Shown here: piece by piece, positions 1 to 8,302 of the stretch
Layout of the letters: the number at the start of each line of letters is the position of its first letter
Numbering within the stretch: the stretch's first letter is position 1
Source: Klebsiella oxytoca NBRC 105695
Lineage (GTDB): Bacteria; Pseudomonadota; Gammaproteobacteria; Enterobacterales; Enterobacteriaceae
NCBI RefSeq assembly: GCF_001598695.1
Contig: NZ_BCZK01000026.1
Coordinates: 1 to 36,600, forward strand
DNA: 36,600 bases
Direction of reading: 5' to 3'
The notes under the pieces: model-generated
The model's database searches: none
Told to the model about the DNA's origin: nothing
The model's input: only the letters and a program-made list of their open reading frames with translations
Position numbers and translations under genes: made by a program

Positions 1-25
1 TCCACCGATGTCTGCGGATCGATAG

Positions 26-55
26 CCCGGGTAAGGCGCTGGCGCCGGACCCGGG
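26..55. repeat. REP-like palindrome
   Basis: Arms CCCGGGT (26-32) and ACCCGGG (49-55) enclose a second palindrome GGCGC-tg-GCGCC. This is the usual form of enterobacterial REP elements in 3' untranslated regions. It lies just after the stop codon of the leftward SsuA-like gene, so it may protect or end that transcript. There is no T-run after it. Confidence 0.6.
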
Positions 56-65
56 AAGGGAAAGC

Positions 66-1007
66 TTACTGCTTATCCAGCGACCAGGTCGCGCTGCGGA
101 CGTCCACCTTCACCGGTAGCAGACCGATGCGGGTGAAAGTGTCCGCCAGCGCCTGCTGCTCGTTATAGACTGCAGGCGTCATCCGCTCGGCGCCATAGGG
201 CAGGCGCGCCAGCGTCTTCAGCCAGATAGCCTTATCCAGCCCGGTAGAAGCCGAGAGGATCCCGGCGGCATCGTCCTGATGGCTGTTGGCCCATTCGCTC
301 AGTTTACCCAGTTCATCGACCACCTGCTTCGCGGTTTCAGGATAAGCGTCGGCAAATTTGCGGCTGGCCAGGTAGAAGGTATAGTGCGGTACCAGCCCTT
401 CGGCATTGCGGATCTGTCGGGCTTTGGCGTTTGTTTCCACCTCGGCGAGGAACGGATCCCAGATAACCCATGCGTCAATCGCGCCGCGCTGGAAGGCGGC
501 GCGGGCGTCGGCAGGCGGCAAATAGACCGGAGTGATATCTTTATAGCTTAATCCGGCTTTCTCCAGCGCAGCCACCAGCAGGTAGTTTACGTCGGAGCCT
601 TTGTTAAGCCCCACGCGCTTGCCCTTAAGGTCGGCCACGCTCTTAATCGCCGAGTTTTCCGCCACTACGATGGCCTCGGTTTTTGGATTCGCCGGCGAGT
701 GGGCTAAGTAGACCAGATCTGCCTGCGCCGCCTGGGCAAAGGCCGGCGGCGCATCGCCGGTTGCGGCGAGGTCGATGCTGCCTACGTTTAGCCCTTCCAG
801 CATTTGCGGCCCGGCGGGGAATTCAATCCAGCGCACGGCGATGCCCTGCTTTTTAAACGTTTCATCGAGGGTGCCGCGATATTTCAGCAGCGCGAAGATA
901 TTGGCTTTCTGATAGCCGATATTGACGGTTTCCGGCGTTTTCGCCAGCGCGGAAGCGGATACGCCAGCCAGCATGAGCAGCAGCGCCGGACGAGACAGTC
1001 TGAGCAT
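66..1007 (-). CDS. SsuA-like aliphatic sulfonate ABC transporter, periplasmic binding protein
   Basis: The 313-residue product has a Sec signal peptide (hydrophobic residues 8-21, likely cut after ALA at 22) and then the SsuA/TauA-type fold. Family stretches seen are IGYQKANIF near residue 30, FPAGPQMLEGLNVGSIDL, TGDAPPAFAQAA and LPPADARAAFQ with AWVIWDPF. Such proteins capture alkanesulfonates or similar organosulfur compounds in the periplasm and pass them to an ABC permease and ATPase. The start is supported by AAGGAGAA a few bases upstream of ATG. No permease or ATPase gene is in view, though they could lie left of base 1. The substrate is inferred; a nitrate or taurine type ligand is possible. 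CysB/Cbl control would be expected, and the upstream DNA is AT-rich, but no site is proven. Confidence 0.85.
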   Translation of the reverse strand: MLRLSRPALLLMLAGVSASALAKTPETVNIGYQKANIFALLKYRGTLDETFKKQGIAVRWIEFPAGPQMLEGLNVGSIDLAATGDAPPAFAQAAQADLVYLAHSPANPKTEAIVVAENSAIKSVADLKGKRVGLNKGSDVNYLLVAALEKAGLSYKDITPVYLPPADARAAFQRGAIDAWVIWDPFLAEVETNAKARQIRNAEGLVPHYTFYLASRKFADAYPETAKQVVDELGKLSEWANSHQDDAAGILSASTGLDKAIWLKTLARLPYGAERMTPAVYNEQQALADTFTRIGLLPVKVDVRSATWSLDKQ

Positions 1008-1028
1008 GATTTGTTCTCCTTGAGCGGT

Positions 1029-1042
1029 TTACCGTAAGGTAA
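1029..1042. other. Short inverted repeat in the 5' region of the SsuA-like gene
   Basis: TTACC-gtaa-GGTAA lies 22-35 bases upstream of the start codon. The DNA beyond it (about 1048-1097) is very AT-rich, as in many CysB- or Cbl-controlled promoters. I cannot place a convincing -35/-10 pair. The repeat could be an operator or an mRNA hairpin. Confidence 0.35.
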
Positions 1043-1111
1043 CAAATCGTCTTTATAACTAATAAATAACTAAATTATCATTTATATAACATAAATGAAG
1101 GGGGAGGGCAG

Positions 1112-1145
1112 GGGAAGGAAACCCGGCATGCCGCAGCATACCGGG
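1112..1145 (-). terminator. Terminator-like hairpin after sdaB
   Basis: Arms 1122-1131 and 1136-1145 pair over ten positions with one C/A mismatch and a 4-base loop. On the minus strand the stem is followed by TTTCCTT. It begins nine bases past the sdaB stop codon, where a terminator for the sdaCB transcript is expected. Confidence 0.6.
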
Positions 1146-1153
1146 AGGGGGCG

Positions 1154-2521
1154 TTAATCGCAGGCGACAATCTTCATGGCCAGGCCGCCGCGTGAGGTTT
1201 CACGATATTTGGCGTTCATATCTTTGCCCGTTTCGTACATGGTCTCGATGACTTTATCGAGGCACACCCGCGGCTCGCTGGTGCGGCGCAGCGCCATGCG
1301 CGCGGCGTTGACCGCTTTAACCGCAGCGATAGCGTTACGCTCGATGCACGGCACCTGCACCTGACCGGCGACCGGGTCGCAGGTCAGACCGAGGTTATGC
1401 TCCATACCGATTTCGGCGGCGATGCACACCTGGCCCGGGCTGCCGCCCAGCAGTTCCGCCAGTCCGGCTGCGGCCATCGAGCAGGCAACGCCGACTTCGC
1501 CCTGGCAGCCCACTTCGGCGCCGGAAATCGAGGCGTTCATCTTATAAAGTGAGCCAATGGCGCTGGCGACCAGCATATAGCGCGCCAGCGAGTTGGCGTT
1601 CACTTTGCGGATAAATTTGTCGTAGTAGGCCAGTACCGCGGGCACGATGCCGCAGGCGCCGTTGGTTGGTGCGGTCACGACGCGTCCGCCGGCGGCGTTC
1701 TCTTCGTTAACCGCCAGGGCGAACATATTAATCCAGTCAACGACCGCCATCGGGTCGCTGCTGGTGTTGTCCTGGCTTACCAGCATCCGGCGCAGCGCGG
1801 CGGCGCGGCGGGGAACCCGCAGCTTGCCCGGCAGAACGCCCTCGGTGGTGATGCCGCGCTCAATGCCGCTGCTCATCACTTCCCAGACGGCGGCAAAGTG
1901 CTGTTCCAGCGCTTCTTTACTGTGCAGCGCCAGCTCGTTTTGCATCATCAGACCGGAAAGCGACAGCCCGCTTTCACGGCAGTGGCGCTGGAGGTCGGCG
2001 GCGTTTTTATACGGAAAAGGTACGGTGACCGGCGCTTCGCGGGTGACGCCGAAATGCGCTTCGTCGACGATAAACCCGCCGCCGATGGAGTAGTACGTCT
2101 GGCTGTAGAGAACCTGGTCGCCGGCGAGGGCGGTAATTCGCATGCCGTTCTCATGCAGCGACAGATTGTCGGCATGGAAATTCATGCACTGATCGACCGG
2201 GAACGCCACTTCCTGCTGGCCGTTTGCCAGCATCAGGCGGCCATGGGTGTTGACGTCCTGGATAAAACTGGGGATAGCGTCAATGTCGACGGTATCCGGC
2301 AGGTTGCCCGCCAGGCCCATAATAATCGCGATGTCGGTATGGTGGCCTTTACCGGTCAGGGAAAGGGAGCCGTAGACATCGACGATGACTTTGGTCACCT
2401 CGGAGAGCAGCCCGCGCTCAATAAGATCGTCCGTGAATTGTTTGCCCGCTTTCATCGGTCCAACGGTGTGGGAGCTGGAAGGGCCAATGCCGATTTTAAA
2501 AATATCGAATACGCTGATCAT
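1154..2521 (-). CDS. sdaB: L-serine ammonia-lyase (serine deaminase) SdaB
   Basis: SdaB deaminates L-serine to pyruvate and ammonia in the cytoplasm, using an oxygen-sensitive [4Fe-4S] cluster. The chosen ATG gives MISVFDIFKIGIGPSSSHT and 455 residues, the length of E. coli SdaB. An upstream in-frame ATG would add 29 residues reaching back through the sdaC stop, with no family support. Seen are the N-terminal beta domain signature GPSSSHTVGPMKAG and the C-terminal cluster-binding cysteines in GACGIVPAV, GCQGEVGVACSMAAAG and DPVAGQVQVPCIERN. It lies 49 bases downstream of sdaC, so the two genes form an import-and-use unit. A paralogue (SdaA/TdcG) is possible from sequence alone, but the neighbour sdaC settles it as SdaB. 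Confidence 0.97.
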   Translation of the reverse strand: MISVFDIFKIGIGPSSSHTVGPMKAGKQFTDDLIERGLLSEVTKVIVDVYGSLSLTGKGHHTDIAIIMGLAGNLPDTVDIDAIPSFIQDVNTHGRLMLANGQQEVAFPVDQCMNFHADNLSLHENGMRITALAGDQVLYSQTYYSIGGGFIVDEAHFGVTREAPVTVPFPYKNAADLQRHCRESGLSLSGLMMQNELALHSKEALEQHFAAVWEVMSSGIERGITTEGVLPGKLRVPRRAAALRRMLVSQDNTSSDPMAVVDWINMFALAVNEENAAGGRVVTAPTNGACGIVPAVLAYYDKFIRKVNANSLARYMLVASAIGSLYKMNASISGAEVGCQGEVGVACSMAAAGLAELLGGSPGQVCIAAEIGMEHNLGLTCDPVAGQVQVPCIERNAIAAVKAVNAARMALRRTSEPRVCLDKVIETMYETGKDMNAKYRETSRGGLAMKIVACD

Positions 2522-2543
2522 GATGCATCCAGTGCTGTCGGGA

Positions 2544-2563
2544 GCGCCGCCGTCAGGCGGCGC
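2544..2563. other. GC-rich hairpin between sdaC and sdaB
   Basis: GCGCCGCC (2544-2551), a gtca loop and GGCGGCGC (2556-2563) form a perfect 8-bp stem in the 49-base gap. No T-run follows, so it is more likely an mRNA-processing or expression-balancing structure than a terminator. Confidence 0.5.
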
Positions 2564-2570
2564 GGGGATA

Positions 2571-3860
2571 TTAGCTAAACAGAGAGTAGAAAATCGCGGA
2601 GATAGCAATCAGGCCCATAATCACCACGAAAACGTTGCTGACGTGGCCGCTGTATTTGCGCATAGCCGGGACTTTCTGAATGGCGTACATCGGCATCAGG
2701 AACAGAATCATCGCAATGATCGGGCCGCCCAGGGTTTCGATCATCCCGAGGATGCTTGGGTTCAGCGTTGCCACAATCCAGGTGGTGACCAGCATGAACA
2801 GGGCAGTGATTTTGTTCAGTTTGTTGATTTCGATGGACTTGCCTTTACCGCGCAGGGATTTAATCACCATGCCGTTAAAGCCTTCGCGAGCGCCCAGATA
2901 GTGGCCGAGGAAGGATTTAGTGATGGCGATCATCGCGATGATCGGCGCCATCCAGGCGATGATTGGCGCGTTAAAGTGGTTCGCCAGGTAAGACAGAATC
3001 GAGATGTTCTGCTCTTTTGCCGCCGCCAGATCCGCCGGGGAGAGGCTCAGTACGCAGCTGAAGACGAAGAACATAACGGTCAGCACCATCATAATGTGCG
3101 CGCGGGCCAGAATGCTGGAGCATTTTTTCTCAGCGCCTTCGCCGTACTCTTCGCGTTTAGCAACGGCGAAGGAGGAGATGATCGGCGAGTGGTTAAAAGA
3201 GAATACCATCACCGGTATTGCCAGCCACAGGGTCATCCACAGGCCGTTGCCGGTGGCGGTAGCGCTACTCAGGGAGAGGGTTTCCAGCGCCGCGCCGTTC
3301 CACTGCGGGATCAGGTACAGAGCCAGAATCATCAGCGCGACCACGAACGGGAATACCAGCACGCTCATCGCTTTGACGATCATCTGCTCGCCGAAGCGCA
3401 CGATAGTCATCATGCCGACAATCAGAATCAGGGAAAGAATGGCGCGCGGCGGCGGCGTTATGTGCAACTGGTGCGCCATAAAGCTTTCGACGGTATTGGT
3501 GATCGCCACGCTGTATACCAGCAGAATCGGGTAGATGGCGAAAAAGTAAAGCAGGGTAATCAGTTTACCTGCGCCGACGCCGAAGTGCTCCTCGACGACT
3601 TCGGTGATGTCTTCGCCCGGGTTCTTACCGGACAGCACGAAACGGGTCATTCCGCGGTGGGCGAAGAAGGTCATCGGAAAGGCCAGAATCGCCATGATGA
3701 TCAGCGGGATCATACCGCCGACGCCGGCGTTGATCGGCAGGAACAGTACGCCCGCGCCGATAGCCGTGCCGTACAGGCCCAGCATCCACATGGTGTCCGT
3801 CTTACGCCAACCGCTACGGGTAGCATCCGTAACGATGGTGCTGGTTTGAGTGGTTTCCAT
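2571..3860 (-). CDS. sdaC: L-serine/H+ symporter SdaC
   Basis: The 429-residue integral membrane protein of the STP/HAAAP amino-acid transporter family imports L-serine with protons. The soluble N-terminal 20 residues ([14 protein letters not shown]) are followed by about eleven hydrophobic segments, starting [20 protein letters not shown], the family's substrate/ion region. The length equals E. coli SdaC. AGGAGATACAG before the ATG is a strong ribosome binding site. In E. coli sdaC is a CRP-dependent gene and also the DcrA phage C1 entry factor; the first fits a CRP-like site upstream here (3999-4014). It is cotranscribed with sdaB. Confidence 0.97.
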   Translation of the reverse strand: METTQTSTIVTDATRSGWRKTDTMWMLGLYGTAIGAGVLFLPINAGVGGMIPLIIMAILAFPMTFFAHRGMTRFVLSGKNPGEDITEVVEEHFGVGAGKLITLLYFFAIYPILLVYSVAITNTVESFMAHQLHITPPPRAILSLILIVGMMTIVRFGEQMIVKAMSVLVFPFVVALMILALYLIPQWNGAALETLSLSSATATGNGLWMTLWLAIPVMVFSFNHSPIISSFAVAKREEYGEGAEKKCSSILARAHIMMVLTVMFFVFSCVLSLSPADLAAAKEQNISILSYLANHFNAPIIAWMAPIIAMIAITKSFLGHYLGAREGFNGMVIKSLRGKGKSIEINKLNKITALFMLVTTWIVATLNPSILGMIETLGGPIIAMILFLMPMYAIQKVPAMRKYSGHVSNVFVVIMGLIAISAIFYSLFS

Positions 3861-3964
3861 CTGTATCTCCTGGAGGAAGCAACAAAATCTAATGAAAAAA
3901 AACGACTAAATAATATGAAATTCGTTTGTGTACGGTTTTTTAGGCATTTTCTCCGTAACAATTG

Positions 3965-3977
3965 GTGCGGGAAGATA
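3965..3977 (-). promoter_or_regulatory. Putative sdaC -10 and start region
   Basis: TATCTT (minus strand, 3977-3972) is a 4/6 match to the -10 consensus. A start near 3965 puts the CRP-like site centre (4006.5) at -41.5, the class II position. No good -35 is seen, as expected for an activator-dependent promoter. This is inference from spacing. Confidence 0.4.
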
Positions 3978-3998
3978 CATTTATATGGTGAATGCATC

Positions 3999-4014
3999 AG
4001 TGATCGCGATCCCA
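3999..4014. promoter_or_regulatory. Putative CRP-cAMP binding site for sdaC
   Basis: AGTGA-TCGCGA-TCCCA matches TGTGA-N6-TCACA at 4 of 5 bases in each half, and the central TC..GA also fits. CRP control of sdaC is established in E. coli. Confidence 0.55.
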
Positions 4015-4156
4015 AATGCAATAATCCACTTTTAATGTGCGTATTTTTAGTCCAACAGCCTGTTTCTGGTGATCAGCCAGAGAATTGTGGCGCGGAGGCT
4101 ATCATTTTCAGCATATGAGATAATAGTGGTGTGACGTAATAACGAGGTTTTTACTG

Positions 4157-4184
4157 TAAAAATGCGATGTTATCGACATTTTTA
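4157..4184. repeat. Long imperfect palindrome upstream of sdaC
   Basis: TAAAAATG-CGAT (4157-4168), gtt, ATCG-A-CATTTTTA (4172-4184). The arms pair over 12 positions with one bulged base. There is no T-run beyond the A/T arms. It may be an operator or a cruciform. Confidence 0.6.
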
Positions 4185-4354
4185 CGTTAAAAGGCGTTTT
4201 TCCTGGTGATATTTATTGCTGTATTTGGAAACGCAAACGATTGGCTTTGTAAAAATGCATCTGGAAAATTCACAAAGTAAATGAATCATTTGGAAATAAT
4301 ACGCGCTGAGTGATGAGCGAGGCAGCAGTACTGTGGCCTGGCGAGGAAGCGTTG

Positions 4355-4383
4355 CCCGGGCAGAGCGCGAACCGCTGCCCGGG
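4355..4383. repeat. REP-like stem-loop after ppnN
   Basis: CCCGGGCAG (4355-4363) and CTGCCCGGG (4375-4383) are perfect 9-bp arms around an 11-base loop, 19 bases past the ppnN stop. It resembles the REP elements elsewhere in the window (26-55, 34065-34130). Confidence 0.55.
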
Positions 4384-4401
4384 AGAAGAACAGAAGAGAA
4401 C

Positions 4402-5769
4402 TCAGGAACAGATTTCGTAGCAGGGGATATAGGCGGTGCCGCCCGGCAGCTTCATACGATGCTGAGCGACGAAGCCCTGCAGCAGATCGTCCATGCGGCG
4501 CATCATTGCCGGGTCGCCGTGAATTTTATACGGACCGAATTTTTCGATAGCCTGGATGCCCACCTCTTTGACGTTACCAGCGACGATACCGGAGAAGGCG
4601 CGGCGGAGATCCGCTGCCAGCACTTCTACCGGCTGGTCCGGATAGAGTTTGAGATTGGCCATATTCTCATGGGTAGGATCGAACGGCATCTGCAGATCCG
4701 GAGCAATGCGCATCGACCAGTTGAAGCTGTAAGCATCGCCGGTCTCGCGACGATTCTCTTTCACCATCGGCATTGCTTTTTTCATCTGGCGGGCTACTTC
4801 AGCGGCGTCGTCAACGATAATGCGATAGTGGCGACGGGCGGATTCGCCCAGCGTATGGACGATAAACTCATCCAGCACGCGGAAATAATCGGCGCTCTCT
4901 TTTGGCCCGGTAAGAATCAGCGGCAGAACCTGCGACTTGTTCGACGGATGCATCAAAATGCCCAGCAGATAGAGCAGCTCTTCCGCTGTACCTACGCCGC
5001 CCGGGAAGATGATAATGCCGTGAGCGATGCGCACGAAGGCTTCCAGACGTTTCTCGATATCCGGCATGATGATCAGCTCGTTGACCAGCGGGTTAGGCGG
5101 CTCGGCGGCGATAATGGACGGCTCGGTCATGCCGATAAAGCGGCTGTCTCTGTAGCGCTGCTGCGCGTGGCCGACGGCTGCGCCTTTCATCGGCGCTTCC
5201 ATGGCGCCCGGCCCGCAGCCGGTACAGATATTCAGCTCACGCAGGCCCAGCTGAGTGCCGACGCGGCGAGCGTAGAGATATTCGTTTTCGTTAATCGAGT
5301 GGCCGCCCCAGCAGACAATCATATTTGGCGCTTCGCCGACGTGCAGGGCGCGGGCGTTGCGCAAAATAGAGAACACCAGGTTGGTGATATGCACCGAGCT
5401 TTCAAGATCGAGATTCGGGAAGCGGACGGTGTTATGGATCTGGCCGTAGACAAACAGGATATCGCGCAGTACGGCAAACAGGTTGGCCTGCAGGGAACGG
5501 ATAATACGCCCGTCAACGAAAGCATCTTCCGGCGGGTTAATCAGTTCCAGCTTCACGCCGCGTTCGCGACGCAGCACGTTAATATCGAAGTTTTCAAAAC
5601 GAGACAGGAGCTCCTTGCTGTTATCGGTCAGGCTCCCCGAGTTGAGCACAGCAAGCGAGCAGTTACGAAAGAGTTGATACAGGTCACTGCTGGCGGTGCG
5701 TTTAAGCATATCCACTTCCAGCTGCGACAGCATATCCATTGAACCAAGCGGGCTAACATGTGTAATCAA
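4402..5769 (-). CDS. ppnN: Pyrimidine/purine nucleotide 5'-monophosphate nucleosidase PpnN (YgdH)
   Basis: PpnN hydrolyses nucleoside monophosphates to base and ribose 5-phosphate, and in E. coli (p)ppGpp binding stimulates it. The 455-residue protein is nearly identical over long stretches to E. coli YgdH. The LOG/lysine-decarboxylase-like core shows [16 protein letters not shown] and the nucleotide motif PGGVGTAEE, flanked by the conserved N-terminal domain ([20 protein letters not shown]) and a C-terminal domain ending IPCYEIC. The start is a TTG codon with AAGGAG six bases before it; the next methionine is residue 11. relA, the (p)ppGpp synthetase gene, is also in the window, though not adjacent. 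Confidence 0.96.
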   Translation of the reverse strand: MITHVSPLGSMDMLSQLEVDMLKRTASSDLYQLFRNCSLAVLNSGSLTDNSKELLSRFENFDINVLRRERGVKLELINPPEDAFVDGRIIRSLQANLFAVLRDILFVYGQIHNTVRFPNLDLESSVHITNLVFSILRNARALHVGEAPNMIVCWGGHSINENEYLYARRVGTQLGLRELNICTGCGPGAMEAPMKGAAVGHAQQRYRDSRFIGMTEPSIIAAEPPNPLVNELIIMPDIEKRLEAFVRIAHGIIIFPGGVGTAEELLYLLGILMHPSNKSQVLPLILTGPKESADYFRVLDEFIVHTLGESARRHYRIIVDDAAEVARQMKKAMPMVKENRRETGDAYSFNWSMRIAPDLQMPFDPTHENMANLKLYPDQPVEVLAADLRRAFSGIVAGNVKEVGIQAIEKFGPYKIHGDPAMMRRMDDLLQGFVAQHRMKLPGGTAYIPCYEICS

Positions 5770-5808
5770 GTGAACTCCTTACAGGACGATTATCGTCTTC
5801 CTGTGATT

Positions 5809-5838
5809 ACAATAGCCCTGCTGATGGCGTTTTCACAA
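5809..5838 (-). promoter_or_regulatory. Candidate ppnN promoter
   Basis: On the minus strand TTGTGA (5838-5833), an 18-base spacer and TATTGT (5814-5809) resemble a sigma-70 promoter. It would start transcription near 5802, about 30 bases before the TTG start. The -35 lies in one arm of the inverted repeat at 5830-5874. Confidence 0.4.
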
Positions 5839-5874
5839 CCTTGCGCGCGGGTTAACGCACGCAAATTGTGAAAA
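5830..5874. repeat. Inverted repeat between queF and ppnN
   Basis: Outer arms TTTTCACAA (5830-5838) and TTGTGAAAA (5866-5874) and inner arms TTGCG (5841-5845) and CGCAA (5860-5864) make a long interrupted stem. No T-run follows on the minus strand, so it is not a standard terminator. Confidence 0.55.
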
Positions 5875-5880
5875 TGTTTA

Positions 5881-6726
5881 CTATTGGCGAGCGAGGCGGC
5901 CGATGGCCGGAACAAAATCGGTGTTGCTGCGCCACGGGTTGATGTCCAGGCCGCCGCGCCGCGTATAGCGCGCATAAACGGAAAGGGCTTCCGGCTGGCA
6001 GAAACGCTGAATATCGCTGAAGATGCGCTCTACGCACTGTTCGTGGAATTCGTTGTGATGGCGGAACGAAACCAGATAGCGCAGCAGCTTTTCGCGATCG
6101 ATTTTTGCCCCGCGATAGCGGATCTGTACCGAACCCCAGTCGGGCTGGTGGGTAATCAGGCAGTTGGATTTCAGTAAATGGCTGACCAGCGTCTCTTCAA
6201 CTACTTTACCGCCAGCGGCATCCTGCAGGTAATCAGCGCTGAACTGATAGTTATCAATTTCAATATCCTGATCGTCAATACAGGTGCCGTGCAGATGCGC
6301 CACCGGCTGGCCTTCGAGTTCATCGAGGCGATACAGCGACACCTTGACTTCCCCTTGCGCACAGGCGCTGAGATCGCGCGCCAGCGTCGCCTCGACCTCC
6401 TGCCAGTCGGCAAAACGCGTCTGGTTAAAGCTATTGAGATAGAGCTTAAAGCTTTTTGATTCCACCAGATTCACGGTCGTGTCGCTGAGCTCAACGTGGC
6501 CCACGGCAACCTGCGGCAGGCCTTTCGCATTCAGCCAGGAGAGTTCATACAGCGTCCAGATATCGGCGCCGTGAAACGGCAGGCTATCGGCGTGCAGGCC
6601 CAGCGGATCGCGGTTCAGGCTGCGCGGTACGCCCTGAAGCAGGCTGGCGTCGTAAGTATCGCGGTAATCGGTTGATTTACCGAGCGTCAGGCCGGCGAGC
6701 GCCTGGTGGTTATCGTAAGAAGACAT
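5881..6726 (-). CDS. queF: NADPH-dependent 7-cyano-7-deazaguanine reductase QueF
   Basis: QueF reduces the nitrile of preQ0 to the amine of preQ1, the last step before insertion into tRNA for queuosine. At 281 residues it is the long, two-domain (YqcD-like) type of E. coli (282). The QueF signature [18 protein letters not shown] sits near residue 90, the catalytic cysteine is C189 in [11 protein letters not shown], and [14 protein letters not shown] follows. The gene is divergent from syd, with 69 bases between start codons. queE and queD, which act earlier in the pathway, lie 22-24 kb away in this window. Confidence 0.97.
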   Translation of the reverse strand: MSSYDNHQALAGLTLGKSTDYRDTYDASLLQGVPRSLNRDPLGLHADSLPFHGADIWTLYELSWLNAKGLPQVAVGHVELSDTTVNLVESKSFKLYLNSFNQTRFADWQEVEATLARDLSACAQGEVKVSLYRLDELEGQPVAHLHGTCIDDQDIEIDNYQFSADYLQDAAGGKVVEETLVSHLLKSNCLITHQPDWGSVQIRYRGAKIDREKLLRYLVSFRHHNEFHEQCVERIFSDIQRFCQPEALSVYARYTRRGGLDINPWRSNTDFVPAIGRLARQ

Positions 6727-6795
6727 GTTTCACCATAGTTAAAGCGGTTACACTATATGCCAAGTGTATCCTGTCTAACGTGAAGAGAGAAACCG

Positions 6796-7341
6796 GTGGA
6801 TCAGCAAACCGCAGAAGCGCTACAAGCATTTACCCAACGTTATTGTGAGGCGTGGCAGCAGCAGCGCTCCAGCCTGCCGCGTAGCGAAGAGCTTTACGGC
6901 ATTCCGTCGCCGTGCATCAGCGCCACGGATGATGATGGCGTTTTCTGGCAGCCGCAGCCGTTTTCTTTAGAACAAAACATTAACGCGGTTGAACGGGCGC
7001 TGGAGATTGTGGTACAACAACCGCTTCATGCTTATTATACCACTCAGTTTGCCGGCGATATGCAGGCACGTTTTGCCGATGAGAGCATGACGCTGCTGCA
7101 AACCTGGAGTCCGGACGACTTCCAGCGGGTGCAGGAAAATCTGATTGGCCATCTGCTGGTACAAAAGCGTTTGAAGCTGTCTCCCACGCTGTTTATCGCC
7201 ACGCTGGACAGCGAACTGGACGTCATTTCGGTCTGTAATATGAGCGGCGAAGTGATCAAAGAAACGCTCGGGACCCGTAAACGTACGACCCTTTCTCCCT
7301 CGCTTGCGAGTTTCCTTAATTCCCTTAAGCCCGTTCTGTAA
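6796..7341 (+). CDS. syd: SecY-interacting protein Syd
   Basis: Syd is a small acidic cytoplasmic protein that binds the SecYEG translocon at the inner membrane and is thought to check its assembly. The 181 residues equal E. coli Syd in length. Conserved stretches are [49 protein letters not shown] and the end [12 protein letters not shown]. Translation starts at GTG, preceded by AGAGAG. The gene ends just upstream of the UvrY-site and csrB region, as in E. coli. Confidence 0.95.
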   Translation: MDQQTAEALQAFTQRYCEAWQQQRSSLPRSEELYGIPSPCISATDDDGVFWQPQPFSLEQNINAVERALEIVVQQPLHAYYTTQFAGDMQARFADESMTLLQTWSPDDFQRVQENLIGHLLVQKRLKLSPTLFIATLDSELDVISVCNMSGEVIKETLGTRKRTTLSPSLASFLNSLKPVL

Positions 7342-7360
7342 TCTAAAGTTCCTGAGCTTT

Positions 7361-7378
7361 TGTGAGAGATCTCTTACA
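7361..7378. promoter_or_regulatory. UvrY (BarA-UvrY response regulator) binding palindrome upstream of csrB
   Basis: TGTGAGAGATCTCTTACA is an 18-bp near-perfect palindrome that matches the UvrY site reported upstream of E. coli csrB. Its centre lies about 182 bp before the csrB start, close to the known E. coli distance. A half-like copy TGTAAGAGATC follows at 7384-7394. Confidence 0.8.
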
Positions 7379-7516
7379 AGACCTGTAAGAGATCGTCATC
7401 ATTTGAGGCGATCCCCTGCAAATACTATTTCAATAAAATACATTAATTTCAAATGGTTAATGGTTTTATGATTCATCATGAAGACGATAAATCTTAAGAT
7501 ATTGTCTTAACAAGGG

Positions 7517-7545
7517 TTGTAAGACGGGGCGGAATCAGGGATTCT
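7517..7545 (+). promoter_or_regulatory. csrB promoter
   Basis: TTGTAA (7517-7522), a 17-base spacer and GATTCT (7540-7545) lie 6 bases before the expected first base of CsrB at 7552. The weak -10 fits a promoter that relies on UvrY. Confidence 0.55.
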
Positions 7546-7551
7546 ATACAC

Positions 7552-7920
7552 GTCGACAGGGAGTCGATAAATGAAGTGAACATCAGGATGATGACGCTTC
7601 GAGAGGACCCGCCAGGACGGCGTCGCAAGGACAGGCTTCAGGATGAAGCACAGGATAGCGTAGGATTGCGTAAAGGACACCTCCAGGAAGGAGAAAGAGA
7701 GCCGGTCAGGATGCCCGGTGGATCAGGAAGATCGGGATAGACTTACGGATGAGTTATTTCACATCGGGGTGGTGTGAAAGCAGGATGCAACAGTTTACGG
7801 ATGAACATGGTCAGGAGACCTCAGGAAAAGTTTTCAAGGACGAGCAGGGAGCACCAATGTAGCTGGATTGCTGCAAAACGAACCGGGAGCACTGTTTATA
7901 CAGTGCTCCCTTTTTTTATT
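7552..7920 (+). ncRNA. csrB: CsrB small RNA, sequesters CsrA
   Basis: CsrB binds many CsrA dimers and so relieves CsrA repression or activation of carbon-flow, biofilm and motility genes. The 5' end GTCGACAGGGAGT and 3' part are those of E. coli CsrB (about 369 nt, as here). I count 24 GGA triplets, many as CAGGAT or AAGGAC in predicted loops such as CTTCAGGATGAAG. The RNA ends in a strong terminator: GGGAGCACTGT (7885-7895), loop ttat, ACAGTGCTCCC (7900-7910), then seven T. The location between syd and yqcC is conserved. BarA, the sensor that drives its synthesis through UvrY, is also in this window. Confidence 0.96.
7885..7917 (+). terminator. csrB intrinsic terminator
   Basis: A perfect 11-bp stem with a 4-base loop is followed by seven T. 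It forms the 3' end of CsrB. Confidence 0.95.
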
Positions 7921-7972
7921 TCTCTTCTGAATTTGCTATTCTGCGCCGGTTTTCAACTCATCGAGGTTTCCC

Positions 7973-8302
7973 ATGACTCTTGACCATCGCGTGCGCGAGC
8001 GCCTGCTCGCCATTGAAGCGCTGCTGCGCGAAACGGAACACTGGCAGGATAGCGCTCCCGACAGCCGCGCGTTTGCCAGCGAACAGCCGTTTTGCCTCGA
8101 CACCATGGAGCCGCTTGAATGGCTGCAGTGGGTATTAATACCGCGCATGCATCAGCTTCTGGAAAGCGGCATGCCGCTGCCGCAAAATTTCGCCGTTGCC
8201 CCCTACTATGAGATGGCCCTGGATAATGCTCATCCCGTGCGCGAGCGGGTGCTTACCGAGCTGCTTCTGCTGGATGCGCTGTTTGCCGGCGGCGACGCCT
8301 GA
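7973..8302 (+). CDS. yqcC: YqcC family protein (DUF446)
   Basis: This 109-residue cytoplasmic protein of unknown function has the length of E. coli YqcC. The conserved core is CLDTMEPLEWLQWVLIPRMHQLLESG followed by FAVAPYYEMAL. It looks all-helical with no signal or membrane segment. Its stop overlaps the truC start by one base (TGATG), so the two are translationally coupled. The coupling with a tRNA pseudouridine synthase suggests, but does not show, a link to tRNA modification. Confidence 0.93.
   Translation: MTLDHRVRERLLAIEALLRETEHWQDSAPDSRAFASEQPFCLDTMEPLEWLQWVLIPRMHQLLESGMPLPQNFAVAPYYEMALDNAHPVRERVLTELLLLDALFAGGDA

Larger units (their letters stand above)
3861..4401. other. sdaC-ppnN intergenic region (541 bp)
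   Basis: This AT-rich gap holds the proposed sdaC promoter and CRP-like site, a long imperfect palindrome (4157-4184) and a REP-like stem-loop (4355-4383) behind ppnN. I find no ORF with a credible start and composition. A 577-codon frame that runs through it on the plus strand is the antisense shadow of sdaC. Confidence 0.7.

Noticed and set aside
2522..2608. N-terminal extension of sdaB from an upstream in-frame ATG
   Set aside because: It would add 29 unconserved residues overlapping the sdaC end; the ATG at 2521 gives the known family length and start.
2385..4118. 577-codon plus-strand open frame
   Set aside because: It lies antisense to sdaC and the end of sdaB, and its His/Gln/Arg-rich product is typical of an antisense frame over a GC-rich hydrophobic gene.
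4333..5742. 469-codon plus-strand open frame
   Set aside because: It is the antisense shadow of ppnN, which is strongly conserved on the minus strand.
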